From Quercus robur (taxonomy: Eukaryota; Streptophyta; Magnoliopsida; Fagales; Fagaceae), in the NCBI RefSeq assembly GCF_932294415.1, contig NC_065536.1, positions 47,341,854-47,405,853 on the forward strand: a DNA stretch of 64,000 nucleotides, given 5' to 3'. Below are positions 1 through 18,985 of this stretch, piece after piece. The translations under genes and the position numbers were made by a program. The first letter of the stretch is position 1, and every line of letters starts with the position of its first letter. The notes below the pieces were generated by a model. That model worked only from the letters and a program-made list of their open reading frames with translations. It was not told where the DNA came from and ran no database searches.

Positions 1-3000
1 CTAATATCTCAGGCTCAATGTGAGCAATTGCTCAGTTTCTTGAAAGGGTATGTAGGTATAGGTTCAGGTTTTGGCACTCAAACTAGTCATGTTGCATCTA
101 TCATGACTCCCAATGTTGTTTCTACCTTACCACAGGCTCAATCATCCTTGCCTTCTACTTCTAATTCTACTCCTTGCTCTTCTAGTTTCTCAAGTAACCC
201 TTTTTGGATTCCACCTAACCTTTCTCATTCTATCTTTTCTGCTCAAGTAGTTGATAGGACTGCTTACAAATCTTATTCTTGGATTATAAACATTGGTGCC
301 ACTAATCATATGGTTCATTTAGTGACTCAATTCACCTCTATTACTTCCATTGTTAATACATGTGTCTATTTGCCTAATGGGAAACAAGCCTTAGTCACAC
401 ATGTGGGCATTGTGCATATTTCTTCTACACTTGTTTTAACTGATGTGTTGTGTGTTCCATCTTTTGGTTTTAATCTGATTTTAGTGAACAAACTCACCAA
501 AACTTTATTTTGTTGTCTCATGTTTCTTGGTCATTTTTGCTTCATTCAGGACCTTGCTCAATGGAGCATGATTGGTCAGGGAAGAGAGAGCAATGGCTTG
601 TATCTGTTGAACTCTAACAGACAACAAAGGTCTTCTGCTCTTACTGCTGCTACCAGTTCTTCTTCATGCACAAATCTATGGCACACTAGATTAGGTCACC
701 CTTCATTTTCTAAACTTCAATTGTTGAAAAGTGTTGTAAACATTGATGTTTCTAATAAAACTCCATTTTGTGATGTTTGTCATTTTTCAAAACATAAAAG
801 ACTTCCTTTTTCCATTAGTGCTCATGTATCTTCTGCCCCTTTTGAATTGATTCATTGTGATCTTTGGGGTCCCTTTTCTACTTGCACTATTGAAGGCTAT
901 AAATACATTAAGACCATTAGAAGTGATAATGATACTGAATTTTATCTTAAAGACTTCTTTCATTCCAATGACGTTTTGCACCAATTATCTTGTATTGATA
1001 CTCCTAAACAAAATGCCATTGTTGAGAGGAAGCATCAACATATCCTTAATGTTGCTAGAGCATTGAGATTTCAATCTCAAGTACCCTTGTGTTTTTGGGG
1101 TGACTGCATTCTCACTGCAATTCACTTAATCAATAGGGTTCCTTCCAAGTCTTTGGGTAACAAAACCCCTTATGAGATCCTTTTTCATGCTCCACCTTCT
1201 TATGCTCATCTCAAAAATTTTGGTTGTTTGTGTTTCATCTCTACTTCACCTAATCTTAGGCACAAATTTGCACCTAGGGCCAGAAAGTGTGTGTTCCTAG
1301 GCTATCCTCATGGCATTAAAGGTTACAAAATATTAGATCTTGATTCTAATTCCATATTCATTTCCAGGGATATTGTGTTTTATGAAACCATTTTCCCTTA
1401 TGCATCTGATTCTTCTCCTTCTACTTCTTACTTAAATGATTTTGTTGTTCCTCATGTTTCTTCTGATCTTCCTTATTCTTCTGATCTTGTTACTTCCACT
1501 GCTCCTGCTCATTCCCTTAACACTTCCATACCAATTTCTTTAGATCCTTCTAATTTTGTTGAACCTATTGCTAATCCAGTTTCATTAGAGGTTCCTGGCC
1601 CTTCTATCTCAGAACCTATTTCTGATTCTAATTCTAATTCTGCTACCCTTCCTACTACCTAATCTACGCATCCTATTGTTCTTCCATCTGCTCAATCTAT
1701 TCATCTTCCTTTAAGAAGCTCCACTAGACCTCATGTTCCTCCCTCCTATCTTTTAGATTATTCTTGTCAATCTGTTAGTGCTAAGCCTCAATCTGGTTTA
1801 CCTTATACTGTTTCAGACTTCTTGAGCTATTCTCACTTGGGGCCTTCTTTTAAGTCATTTGTTCTAGCAGTCAATGCTGCTCCTTCAGAACCTGTTTCCT
1901 TTTATCAGGTTGTGCAATTTCCTGAATGGAGGGCTGCTATGGACAAAGAGATTGAAGCTGTAGAGGTGAATAATACTTGGACTTTGGCCCCTTTGCCTCC
2001 TGGTAAGATTGCTATAGGCTGCAAATAGGTCTATAGTATCAAATACTTACCTGATGGGTCTATTGAGAGGTATAAGGCTCGTTTAATTGCTAAGGGATTT
2101 ACTCAAAAGCATGGCCTTGATTATTCTGAGACTTTTTCTCCAGTTGCCAAGTCTGTTTCTGTCAAAATTGTGCCTTCCTTGGCTGCTATGAAAGGGTGGT
2201 CTTTGCATCAAATGGATGTCAATAATGCATTCTTGCATGGTGATTTGATTGAAGATGTCTACATGTCTTTGCCACCTAGTTTTCACACCAAGGGGGAGGG
2301 TTTAGTTTGCAAGTTAAATAAGAGTCTTTATGATCTCAAACAAGCTTCAAGACAATGGTTTGAGAAATTTTTAGCAACCATATTGGGGATGGGTTTTGTG
2401 TAGTCCAAGTTAGATTATTCTTTGTTTACACATTCACAAAGAGCTTCTTTTACTGTGTTCTTGGTTTATGTTGATGATATCTTGCTTACATATAATAATC
2501 CTACTTGTGTTAGTGATTTGAAGAAATTGCTTGATGATAAGTTTGGCTTAAAAGACCTTGGTTCCTTAAGGTACTTCTTGGGTTTAGAAGTTGCAAGGAC
2601 TGATGCAGGTATTTGTCTAACTCAAAGGAAATATGCCTTGGAGATATTGAAAGACACAAGTTTTATGGGATACAAACCTGTAAAATTTCCTATGGAACAA
2701 AATTTTAGGTTGTCTAAGTATGAAGGGAAATTGCTTGCTAAACTAGGGATGTATAGGAGGCTTATAAGTAGATTGTTGTACTTAACATTGACAAGGCCTA
2801 ACATAACATATGTTGTACACAAGTTGAGCCAATTTGTGTCACAGCCTAGAGAACCTCATTTGTTGGCAACACATAGGGTTCTTTAATACATCAAAGGGTC
2901 ACCAGGAAAAGGGATTTTCTTCCTTAGCAAATCAAAGTTGCATATTAAGTCATTTTGTGATACAGATTGGGTTGGATGCCCTGATACCTGTAGGTCTCTT

Positions 3001-3470
3001 ACAGGTTATGCAGTGTATTTGTGTGATTTCTTGATATCCTGGAGATCAAAGAAGCAAGGGATAGTGTCTAGGTCCTCTGCGGAAGCTAAATATAGAGCAA
3101 TGGCTAGTGTGGCTTATGAGATTACTTGAGTAATGCAATTGCTTAAAGACTTACAGATTGAACATCATAGACCTGCAATGTTATTCTGTGACAACCAAGC
3201 AGCCTTATACATAGCTACAAACTCAATTTTTCATGAACAAACCAAACACATAGAAGTTGATTGTCATTTGGTTAAAGACAAGATTTTGGAAGGGAAAATA
3301 AAGACCTTTCATGTTGCAACCAATCTCAAGTTGCTAATATATTTACTAAGGCTTTAGGCATGGCAGCATTTACAAGGCTATCAGGAAAATTGGGAATGAA
3401 AAATATATTTCAACCTAAAGTTTTGCAAGCAGCTAATTCAGTTCAAGTCACAGAGTCTAAGACACTGGAC
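1..3470 (+). pseudogene. copia pol polyprotein, decayed
   Basis: One reading frame (frame 1) carries the whole polyprotein. A gag tail is followed by a protease motif in which the active-site triplet reads INIGAT instead of the usual I(D/V)DTGA, so the catalytic Asp is lost. Next come the pre-integrase zinc-binding region (LWHTRLGHPS...CDVC) and the integrase core. The core jumps from HCDLWGPF to IRSDNDTEF with the usual intervening residues missing in frame. After the integrase come the reverse transcriptase, with VYVDDILL at about 2467-2490, and the RNase H end (SSAEAKYRAMA). In-frame stops fall at 1660, 2026, 2401, 2884 and 3127, and the frame shifts near 3320 before the conserved SQVANIFTKAL end. 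The stops at 2026 and 3127 sit where Trp is expected and those at 2401 and 2884 where Gln is plausible. This fits C-to-T and G-to-A decay. Confidence 0.88.
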
Positions 3471-3481
3471 TTGAGGGGGAG
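3471..3481 (+). promoter_or_regulatory. polypurine tract of the copia element
   Basis: The purine-rich TTGAGGGGGAG lies directly before a TGTTGAAGC LTR start. This is the usual plus-strand priming site next to the 3' LTR of copia elements. Confidence 0.75.
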
Positions 3482-3903
3482 TGTTGAAGCTAAAATGAGA
3501 GATCAACGACAGGATAAGCAAAACGACAAAGTGGTAGAAAGTCCAAGCACAAAACGACAAAGGAGAAAAGGAAAGGAAAACGCACCATTTAACTTAAGAG
3601 AAGTTAGTTATTCATTATGGTAGATGTCCTTGTATTATTGGCTAAAGTTTGAAGAGGCAGTTATGTAGTTTAGGCACCAAACCGTTAGTCTATGTTTTTC
3701 ATTTTGTATAAATAGCTCTTAGTTAATTCATTTTTCTGTAACAACTTGTAATAGAACTTTCCAAATCAGTGAATACAGTTTTCTCTCAAAGCTCTTTGTA
3801 AGTTCTTCGTGTTTTCTTCTTGTTTTACAATTATCTTTCTCTTAAATTCTTGAATTTCTCTTTCCGAATTCTTTGAGTTTTCTCAAATCTTTTGAATATC
3901 TCA
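3482..3903 (+). repeat. 3' LTR of the copia element
   Basis: It starts with TGTTGAAGC immediately after the polypurine tract. It contains a TATAAATA box near 3709 and a T-rich R/U5-like region. The end is placed at a CA near 3903, with an uncertainty of some tens of bases. Confidence 0.6.
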
Positions 3904-4737
3904 GAGTAGTTTGAATGATATAAACCCCAACCATTTACTACCCTCTCTCAGGTCCAAAACTCATTAGAACAAAACCATAATCAAAACATATTTGGGTTAC
4001 ATTAGGTGAAAGTCCAAAACTTATTAGGACAAGAGTACAAGACTATTATCACAACAAATTCTAGTCAAATTAAGTCAAATCCAAAACTCATCAGAACATG
4101 ACCTTTAGCACAACAAATTTGGGTATGGTGACGCTCCTGGTGAGTGAATTGGTTCATTATTCTTAGTTCATTTTTTTATGGTTACAATAATTCATCCTTT
4201 CATTTCTTCATTTTTCACATCTTCTCCTCATTCCCTTTTCTTTTTCTTTTTTCTTCTGATTTATCATTATCCATTTCCTCTCACATTTATTCTTCGTCTT
4301 ATATTTTATAAATTGCACATATAAATAAATTATAGAATAAATAAAAAGAAAGTAAATATAGATATAAATGAAATAATAATAGACAGAACTAAATAAATAT
4401 ATGAATTAAGTAAAAAATGAAAAGTATGTCTTTTTTACTTCCACAGCTCAGCCTAGTCAAGACCTTGTGGAGCTTTTTTTTTTTTTTTTTTTTTGGTTCC
4501 AATGAATCATAGAGAAAAAAAAAAGAATATATATATAAATATATATATATTCATTTTGGCCAAAGGGTCAATGAGCAAGGTACCCAACTCCTTTATGAGC
4601 CTTTGAACTGCCAAGGTGGAATCCTTGCGTATAGTGCAGGGTTTAAACGGCTTATATAATTCTAAATATCTTCAAAAAAGGCATTGGACAATAAATCAAT
4701 TTTCTTTTGATATCCATTTTCTTTCGAGTGATCGATA
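3904..4737. other. intergenic, no gene seen
   Basis: AT-rich DNA. At about 3950-4100 a unit like TCCAAAACTCATTAGAACA recurs three times imperfectly. A run of T near 4470-4493 and a short AT microsatellite near 4530 follow. No coding sequence or RNA gene was recognised. Confidence 0.6.
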
Positions 4738-5516
4738 ATAGAAAAAAGGATGGTCTCGAATTTTCTGGAATATAAATTAATTTACAATGTAAGATATCGG
4801 TAAAATACTAAAATTAGTTAGTGCATTGTTTAAAACATATTGGACAACAAATTCATTTTCTTTTGAAACCCAAATAATATATGGGTTAAAATGGCAAACG
4901 GTAGGCTTGATTTTAGAACGACATATATATAGGTGCTTTCATTTTTTATTCGTTTCTTATATGAAATCTGAATCAAGAATTGTATTAGCCTATTAGGTTA
5001 TTGAAAGGCATAACTCAACCCTCAGCTATAGTGGCTGACTACTTATCCAACATATGATGAGTTTCTTTTTTTTTTTATGGAGAGTTGGAGAGACATGCAT
5101 GTTATCTAATTTGATTTAGTGTCTGTTTGAGAATCATATAATTTTTGGTAGCATATTTATAGAATATTTATTAAAAGATAAAGCTTTTTAGTCATTTTTA
5201 TTTACATGTGTGACAAAGAGATAAAAGCTAATTTATTTTCCAAAAATATTAGTTTTGTTAATTTTTTTTTTTTTTAAAGACAAAATACTAAAAAATCTAA
5301 AATCTTCCTTTTTTTTTTTTTTTTTTTTTTTGCTAAACAGTATTGTAAAATAGATCGTTCACCAGAATATTTTGAGGGACAACTCTCATAAACTAACATA
5401 ACATCCTATGTTGGATCCATCTCACATGTCATTCTCTTTTCTTTTCTTTTTATTTATTTTAATGTAAACTAACATCCTTCTTCTTCTTCTTTTCACATCT
5501 TCATATTCTCATTAAA

Positions 5517-6913
5517 TTGATGGGGCATTTGGTATGAGAGAATCCACATTACTCTTGACATCTATATTCTTAGGAATGTAATTTCTTGCAATCTGAGTGC
5601 CTAAAAATGTAATTATTCCTATATTTGGTTTCATTGGGAATCTCTTAAGATTCTTAAGAATGTGAGATAATAATATTTGATTTAATTATTCCCAAGAATC
5701 TTAAATGAATTATTTATTTTTTCCATTCTATCCTTAGATTTGAATGTAAACTACCAAATCCTTTTTTTTTTTTTTTAAATCTTCCTCTAAATAAATAATG
5801 AAAAAAAATACAAACTATTAATTATGAAAAATTCATTAAAACTATAGTCTAACATTTCAAAATGACAAGTACAATACAAAAATAACTATTTAAATTCTCA
5901 AATACTTTATTCTTAATAATAATTTTTTAAAAAGCTTAATCCATAAAATAAAATAAAATAAAAAAACAACCTGACAGTGTTTAGGTCTATAAGACCATAG
6001 AAGTAGCAATAAAAGTAAAAGTAATTCATCAACAATGAAACAAATGCGACTATTACATATATAATGTATTCACCCCTACATTTGTGAGCACTTGAATACC
6101 ATAGTCATACCTAACATCCCCGGACAATGAGTAAAAATAATCACATTTACGTGTATCAGCTGTAAGCAATTCTCCAGTTTTGAAACTTTCTGACATAGAA
6201 AGTCCTTCAATTTTCAATAGCTCATTGAATACTTTCATTCTTCTCTTAGCTTCCTCTGACTCAATCTTGAAGCAAGATGCAATGGTGGCCATATGTCCAT
6301 TAGTTTCTTCATACTTCTTTCCAAAGTCTTTCATTATCTCCATCCAAAAAAAAAACCAAATGAAGCCACCAATCCAGATCTACATTTCTAGCAACTAAAC
6401 AAAACCAAAATATGAGATACAAATAGATACAATAACAAATTTCCTTGAAAATAAATCCATTAATAATTTGTTGAGCAACACACACACAACAGTAAAAGTG
6501 AATACTTGGCAATAATGGAGGGTCCCCTTCAAACCTTTTTTTTCCCCCCCCACACATGAAACCCAAATAGAACTTTGTTAAAGAATATATCAATAGAGTT
6601 ATCTATCATGTTTATATTGTTTTGGTGGGAAAAGATATCGATGATTTATTTTATATTTTATCTTAATTGCTTAAAAGATAAGGAAAAAATGGGTTAAATT
6701 TGTCAATTTATAAAAAATACATTCTTTTATGCTTGGGAATCTGGATACCCACTTGTTTTAAAGAAAATCCACATTCCTACTGAGAGGGATTTAAAGGGGG
6801 AATCCAGATTCCCTTAGTATTTAATTCTCTAGCATGATTTGCAATCAAATATGGGAATCCTTAAACATTTTTGGAATTCCTAAAATATTATCCTGTACCA
6901 AACGCCACATTGA
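5517..6913. mobile_element. PIF/Harbinger-like element in the gene 1 upstream region
   Basis: The homologous stretch in unit 2 (near 29400-29415) reads straight through this point, so about 1.4 kb is inserted here. The ends form an imperfect inverted repeat of about 18 bases, both containing (C/G)(A/G)TTTGGTA, as in many plant PIF/Harbinger elements. A clean TTA/TAA target duplication could not be assigned. The interior carries part of a Myb/SANT-like ORF on the minus strand, which supports this class. Confidence 0.55.
6053..6343 (-). pseudogene. Myb/SANT-like transposon protein, C-terminal fragment
   Basis: This is an open frame of 96 codons inside the inserted element. The stretch MKDFGKKYEETNGHMATIAS followed by a (K)RRMKVFNELLKIEGL segment looks like the helical C-terminal part of plant Myb/SANT-like proteins encoded by PIF/Harbinger elements or derived from them. 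There is no complete SANT domain and no transposase nearby, so it is read as a remnant. The assignment rests on memory of the family and is not firm. Confidence 0.4.
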
Positions 6914-7570
6914 GAGTTAAATTCTAGTAACCTTTTAACTTATCCTAGGTAAAAATTATTTCCCACCTCTATCTCTTTTTTCCATGATGAACAACTTGTG
7001 ACGTAGATCCTTTAGATTACTTAAAAATATTTTTTTTATGAAATTCTTAAAATTTTATTTATTCATTATAAAATGAGTATAATAAATTTTCTATCATGTA
7101 CCTAATTAAATTAGTATATTGATTAATACTAATTTTGCATGTATATATTCAAATTATTGATAATATGACAAAATCCAATTCATATAAATTGTATCAAGCA
7201 GATCCTATAATTGTTGTTTGGTTGAATATGTCAAATTATCTTACTAATTACTGATAAGTATGGCGTATACAAGTTAAAAAAAAAAAATATATATATATAT
7301 ATATATATTTTGAAGAACTATACAAGTCAAAATGAGAAGTGCTGCATTCACAATATTTTTACAATACTTTCATAAAAAATCATAGATGGTAAGTTATTAT
7401 TGGTTTTAATTTGAATCAACAATTGAAATTACTTTTTTGTCTACCAATAACAACCTGTCACTTAAAATTTGTTGTAAAAATATTGTAAATATAGCATTTG
7501 TCGGTCAAAATTTGGTTGAATAAAACAATGGCCTAGCGCCTCAAACGGTGCCGGTAAATTCTGAGTTTAG

Positions 7571-7580
7571 TATATATATA
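7571..7580 (+). promoter_or_regulatory. TATA box of CCoAOMT-like gene 1
   Basis: TATATATATA lies 66 bases before the start codon and sits in a block conserved with gene 2. An AACGGTGCCG motif lies just upstream in both copies. The gene 2 counterpart of the adjacent sequence has CCTACC, whereas this copy reads CCTAGCGCC. Confidence 0.6.
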
Positions 7581-7646
7581 CAAGTGATGGGCGTTGTTAT
7601 TCTTTGCTTAGAATAAAAAGCACCACGCGTGAAAACTTTTTCAGCC

Positions 7647-14082
<6,436 letters not shown>

Positions 14083-14417
14083 TGAAATCAACACATTGAA
14101 GTTGTTGCTACACTAGAAAGTTACCCCAATAGTTATATAGAATAAATCAAATATTTGAAAAATAAATAAATAATGACTTGCAAATTGGCTTGACAGTAAG
14201 TATGCTCAATAGGAAAATTTATTCCTTATATCCGATGTTTGTCTTTCTCTCACGTAAGGATGGACATTATATGAGAGGACTGAGGAGCACCTAATATTGG
14301 TAGCCAATTGTCATTGCATGAGCATGGCTCAATATTTTTGTTATATAGCTTGCTTTTAAACTCAAATTTTACTTGGCCAATTCTGCTGGCAATTGAAGCG
14401 TACAAAGCTAATCAACT
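14083..14417 (+). other. 3' flank of gene 1
   Basis: This sequence is shared with the 3' flank of gene 2 (46982-47285). It includes AATAAATCAAATATTTG, about 60 bases after the stop, and an AATAAATAAATAATG stretch that could serve in polyadenylation. No separate gene was seen. Confidence 0.55.
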
Positions 14418-14429
14418 CTCCTCCAAACT

Positions 14430-14848
14430 GGCGCACTTTCGATGCGTATACCTCTTCCTCAGTCCGTAGCAGAAGTGAAAGCACTGGCATGTAGACGTGC
14501 AGTTAGTTTACAATTGAGATCAGTCTCCAAGAGGTGATCTTTGAAGGTGATACAGTTGTGGTGATTCAAGCAGCAAAAGATGGTTCGGCAGACCAGTCCA
14601 TGTATGGTCATCTTATTGGTGGCATCCTTCAACAAGCTTCCGAGCTGTGTAGGTTTGAATTTTTTTTGTGTTAATCGCACTTGTAATAGAGTAGCCAATG
14701 CTTTGGCTTCAAGAACTAGTGTTGGTTTAGATTTACAATTCTGGCTAGAAGACTGTCCTGGGGATATAGCTCCCTTGGTTTTTGCAGATGTTCCTTAAGG
14801 GTTTTTTGTTGTTTCAATAAATTCCCAGTTTGGTTTCAAAAAAAAAAA
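14430..14848 (+). mobile_element. 5'-truncated LINE (RNase H tail only)
   Basis: The insertion is 419 bases with a 3' A run and perfect 12-base target duplications, CTCCTCCAAACT, at 14418-14429 and 14849-14860. It encodes the last part of a LINE ORF2 RNase H domain. SVAEVKAL is followed after a frameshift by EVIFEGD and then, in the last frame, by VNRTCNRVANALASR, FWLEDCP and a stop near 14797. Gene 2 has no insertion at the matching site. It arose by target-primed reverse transcription with extreme 5' truncation. Confidence 0.85.
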
Positions 14849-15043
14849 CTCCTCCAAACTCTTATCTCAAAATAATAATAATAAATAAATAAATAACTTC
14901 TTGGTATATAGTTTTTTTCTAAAATAAATACAGTATATATAAATATTTAAGTTCTTAGAAAACGACTTGAACAAGACTCAGAGTTATCAACCTCTAATAA
15001 AAATAGTGCATTAGGAAGTGATCTTCAAATAACATGAAATCTA

Positions 15044-15420
15044 AAAATAAAGAATAGTCTCTATTAGCTAAAGTACCGGCAAACTTGTTGATTTTATGAT
15101 AGTTGTGCTACACTCAAGGACAGAGCTATTCATTGGCCTTCCGGGGCCATGGCCCCCCTAGATTTGTTTTTTTTTTTTTAATACTGTACATATTTACCTG
15201 AGATTTTAGAATTTGGCCAAGAAAATTCTTCTTCGCCCCCCAAACATAAAACCCTTAGCCCCTCAAACCCAAAAATTAATTTCCCAAAGAAGAACGGAAA
15301 ATTTTAGCCCAAACAATAACAAAAAAATCAGCCCAAACAACAAAACAAATTAATTTTGGCCCATTTTTTAGCCCTTCAAATCACATAACTTACTTCTATT
15401 AAAAACAAAATCCCTAATTT
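15044..15420 (+). repeat. inverted-repeat arm (right)
   Basis: This is the partner of 10957-11356. Roughly the first 70 bases are flanking DNA and the rest is the left end of the hAT element that starts at 15115. The two arms lie about 3.7 kb apart. Confidence 0.75.
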
Positions 15421-16144
15421 CATACTAGTACCGGTCAAATATGTTAGTCTTGTCTCCTCTTTGCTTCGACTATACAACAGCACAAGCCACACCCATAGCT
15501 ACACTCCATGCTGGTGAGGCTCATCTGCAATTTTACATTTGGTACTCTCTCAAAGAACCTCTCTCTCTCTTTCTTCTAGGTTACTTTCTAGGGTCGTTCT
15601 CTCACTCTATCGTATTATGTATTCTGTATCCTGTATTTGACTTCAATATTAGTAAAGTTAAGTGTTTTGTATTGAGTTTAGTGCATATGGCGTAGTGGGG
15701 TCAGTGGCCCTAGTGGGGTTGCTTTCTCCTATTTCTAGTTTGGAAGGTTTATATCAAAATGCTACAACACATAGGCCATGACACCATATTCAATTATCAA
15801 TGCACATATATGCAATTAGTTAATTTCATGATGAAAAGTTATAAATTTATAATTAGTAATTGTTTGTGAATGGATTGGAGTCATTATTTTTTAACGTAAT
15901 AGCTTAGAACTTAGGTGATGTTTGGTTTAGTTCTCTTTGCCTATTTATTATATATATTTTGCCTTTGTTTTTCTTTTTTATATTCTTATTTACTTAGCTA
16001 CAATTATCTAATGTTTTCTCATTTGTTGATATTTTGTTAATACGAATTAGCTACTAATTTGAAGTTTCAAAAATATATAGATATATATATATATATATGT
16101 TCTATATTTTTGCCCCCTCAATTAGAATCCTGACTCCGTCTCTG
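15115..16144. mobile_element. non-autonomous hAT-like element
   Basis: The ends are CAAGGACAGAG at left and CAGAGACGGAG (reverse complement) at right, matching at 8 of 11 positions and fitting plant hAT terminal repeats. The 8-base flanks are GCTACACT and ACTTCACT. The inverted copy of the left junction preserves GCTTCACT, a better match to the right flank, which supports an 8-base target duplication. The interior has no transposase-like frame; an 84-codon open frame at 15441-15695 is not recognisable. Confidence 0.6.
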
Positions 16145-16224
16145 ACTTCACTTCACACCGAAGTCACTGACTTCACTTCACACTAATGAAAAGTTTGGAC
16201 TAACTTCTGTAGTCATTTACAAGA

Positions 16225-17250
16225 CTACAAATAAAAGTTTAGGATAGGAAACATTATTTAAAGCTAATACAATCTCCATAGCATCCAATTCCACAATTAA
16301 ATTATCGATTCCTAACTCCCTAGCCAAATTGAGACCATCTCTTAAGGCCCAAACTTATGCCAACAAACTAGAAGCTTGCCAATAGCTCTGAAGAATCCCT
16401 TCACCAAGCTACCCTTCTCATTCGGGATAAGCCTTCCCTTACCAGCCTGACCTGTGCTCCCCAAAAAAGTACCATCGGTCTTGAGCTTGAACCAGTTCAC
16501 CAAAGGCTTTTGCTATTTCAAAAGCACAGTAGTTCTAGTTGTAGAGGCACGGTCTGAGGGTAATTAGGCAAAAGACTATATTGCCGTTACTTAAACATTG
16601 AGAATGAATAAGTCTTGGGTTGAGGCATTTGTTACTAAAAATTACTGCATCTCTATGCAGCCCAAGATTCCATATGCTTGTCAAAAACACAATAGACCAA
16701 TGGATAGAAGATTAAGCATGAATGATAGAACAAGTGCCATTCCTTTTTCAACCAGGAATGAAGGGGGTTTTCCCCAGAGAACTGAATCCCAAAAGGAATT
16801 CCAAAATTCCAAAGCTACTCTAGAAATTCTTGGCAAACTGGCAATCTCTCAAAACCTGAACAATTGATTCATTTTCCTCATTACATAGGAGGCAAACAAT
16901 GTTAAGATTGACAACCCTTGATCCTAGTATTTCCTTGATAAGAACAATCATTTTTTTTTTCAAATCAAATAAATCATTTTTTTCGTCCTAGGAATAATGC
17001 AATGCAGGCAGAACCAAGATAAAATATGGACCTTAGGTAGCATAAAAGCATTCCAAATCCAAGAATGACTCCAAGATTCTGTCGTCATAGGGTTTAATCG
17101 CTTAGACAAAAGATAAGCAAATTTCATAGTAAACTCACCATTCTTAGAGAATGACCATGCTTAGGAATCCTCCTTATTGGAAAGGAGGGGAATTGGAATT
17201 TGGAACGACCTTTATAGTCGGTAAAGGTCTGTCTTCACCTATCTTTAATA
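16225..17250 (-). pseudogene. LINE ORF2 fragment: zinc-binding region and RNase H
   Basis: On the minus strand, a region typical of the reverse-transcriptase zinc-binding domain comes first (KNGEFTMKFAYLLSKRL near 17100, then WIWNAFMLPKVHILSWF, then CLLCNEENES near 16890). An RNase H start follows (VNWFKLKTDGTFLGS near 16480), then VWALRDGLNLARELG and LIVELDAMEIV near 16300. Several stops and frame changes interrupt it. Neither a poly(A) tail nor target duplications were found, so both ends are lost. Confidence 0.7.
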
Positions 17251-17265
17251 TCAAATAAGTTTTTG

Positions 17266-17296
17266 ATAAGTAATCCTCATCTTACTTATCAAAAAA
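17266..17296. repeat. short inverted repeat (hairpin)
   Basis: TTGATAAGTAA and TTACTTATCAA face each other across about 10 bases and are followed by an A run. This may be the terminus of a small element. Confidence 0.5.
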
Positions 17297-17729
17297 AAAA
17301 ACAATAGGGCTTAATCCGTGTCTTGTTATACAATTCAAATTCCCAATTCCTACTTACGCCAGTTATAAAGCATGGACTACCCAACACTTAAACACCCATG
17401 TTCTCGTTGGCAGGTCTTATTTTCTATGAAATTGAGTGTTTTTTTATACAGGGCCTATTACGTTGCTTTTAAACCGCCACAATAGGTAATTACTAAAAAA
17501 GTACCTATTACAGTGGTTTGGAAGCGCCGCAATAGGTCTGAAAATTCCTTGATAGATGACCTATTACACTTAAAAACGTATATATGGTTTTCCAGTCATT
17601 GAACCCACTTCCATGTAAAAAGCCTATGGTGTAGAAAAAATTTTCAGCAGGCTTGTGGTGTAGAAAACATCTCCACTAATCTGCGACGGCTTTTTGTGTT
17701 GTTGCAACAAACTCTGGCCGTTGCAAATA

Positions 17730-17747
17730 GTAATCTTTTTTGTAGTG
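17730..17747 (-). mobile_element. CACTA-type terminal sequence (one end only)
   Basis: Read on the minus strand, the sequence starts CACTACAAAAAAGATTA and leads into GCAACGGCC-type subterminal sequence extending left to about 17440. This is typical of plant CACTA (En/Spm) elements and their short derivatives. The opposite end is not recognisable. Confidence 0.55.
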
Positions 17748-17949
17748 AGGTATAACCGTAGACATCCTATCACCCCACCTATAATTTAATTTTCAATAAT
17801 TAATTCAGATTGCAAAATATCAAAATGTGTTTGTGTGCTTTATGTGTGTACATAAAGGTAAAAGTTAAGCATAGTTACTTAGCTTTTTTAATTTTTTTTC
17901 TTAAAATTTTCTTTTGATAGGTAAATAGTGGAGAAGAGGGAGAACTAAT

Positions 17950-18985
17950 TCGAACAATTACCATTAGACTTGATAGGCCCAGAATGTATTAAACCCTTGT
18001 GATGAATTAACCAATTAATTAGCGAAGTTAATTAATTAATCAGATTAACATACAATACGCATAGTAACACAAACAAATCACCAACTTAGTTAATATGTAG
18101 CGGAAAATAAAGTTGACACGATGATTTGTTTACGAATGGGGAAAACCTTCAAGGCAAAACCTCACCGGGTGATTTTAAGGTCTCCACTCCCGAGAATCCA
18201 CTATTATCACAACAAGCAGTTATAAGTAAAAAAATCACAGTATCTTATACCAACCTACAGCTGAACCCTTACACCAATACTCAATTGGACTTGTTCTGTA
18301 GTGACAATCTCTCCTTTCAATGCATGGCTCCCAGTACATGACTAACCAATCGATGCACTGATCTAAGTACGTGACTAACCACCAACTTGAGAAGAATGTT
18401 GGCTGCAAAGTTCTTCAGTTCATCAACACGATGAAGATCACGAAACTCCTTGGTTATAAAATCCTACGATGTACAAACGCAGCAACTTCTTGAAGAGAAA
18501 GATGAACTAGGGCATATGTCTCCAGTCACAATATGCTTGTAAAAAACCTTTGCATCAAGCTACACTCACTTGCATCAGCTGTGACGGCCTATAAAATAAT
18601 CTTTATATATGTTTAGGGTTATGAGAAAAGAAAGCCTAAACATGTATACACGGATTGATGTGAAATCAAATCTGAAAAACTAATTTTTATAAATCTTGAT
18701 AGATAGGTTATTTATCGAGCAGCTGTCGAGCATTGGGCAAAAACTGCCTTTTAAACATCGATAGAGGCTATTTGTCGAGCTAGCTGTCAAGTTTTAAAAT
18801 CCAGCACTTCTTCACTTGTTTCTTGGACAAACTTGCATGGCTTTAACACTTGGACTTGAACTCTTGTTTCTTGAAATATTAAACACATCCTAGATCTACC
18901 CAATTACAAGTAAAGTGCATTTTGTCAAAGGATTAGCCAATTCTAGATGACATAAATTCCTAACATAATTCGCATATGTCCTAAC
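17950..18985 (-). repeat. solo LTR, probably of a Ty1/copia element
   Basis: The minus strand begins near TGTTAGGACATATGCG and ends in a U5-like region with GTGGAGACC...AATCACCCGGTGAGG and GGTTTTCCCCATTCG, which resembles copia-type LTR ends in many plants. A 9-base direct repeat, AGAACTAAT, sits at 17941-17949 and 18986-18994. That is longer than the 5 bases expected for an LTR element, so the exact ends are uncertain. No internal coding region is attached. Confidence 0.55.

Larger units (their letters stand above)
1..3903 (+). mobile_element. Ty1/copia LTR retrotransposon, 3' part (5' end outside window)
   Basis: The domain order protease, integrase, reverse transcriptase, RNase H, polypurine tract and 3' LTR is that of Ty1/copia. 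The 5' LTR and most of gag lie to the left of the window. The element is dead: its single pol frame has at least five in-frame stops and one late frameshift. The right LTR boundary is approximate, because the target-site duplication cannot be checked without the left end. Confidence 0.9.
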
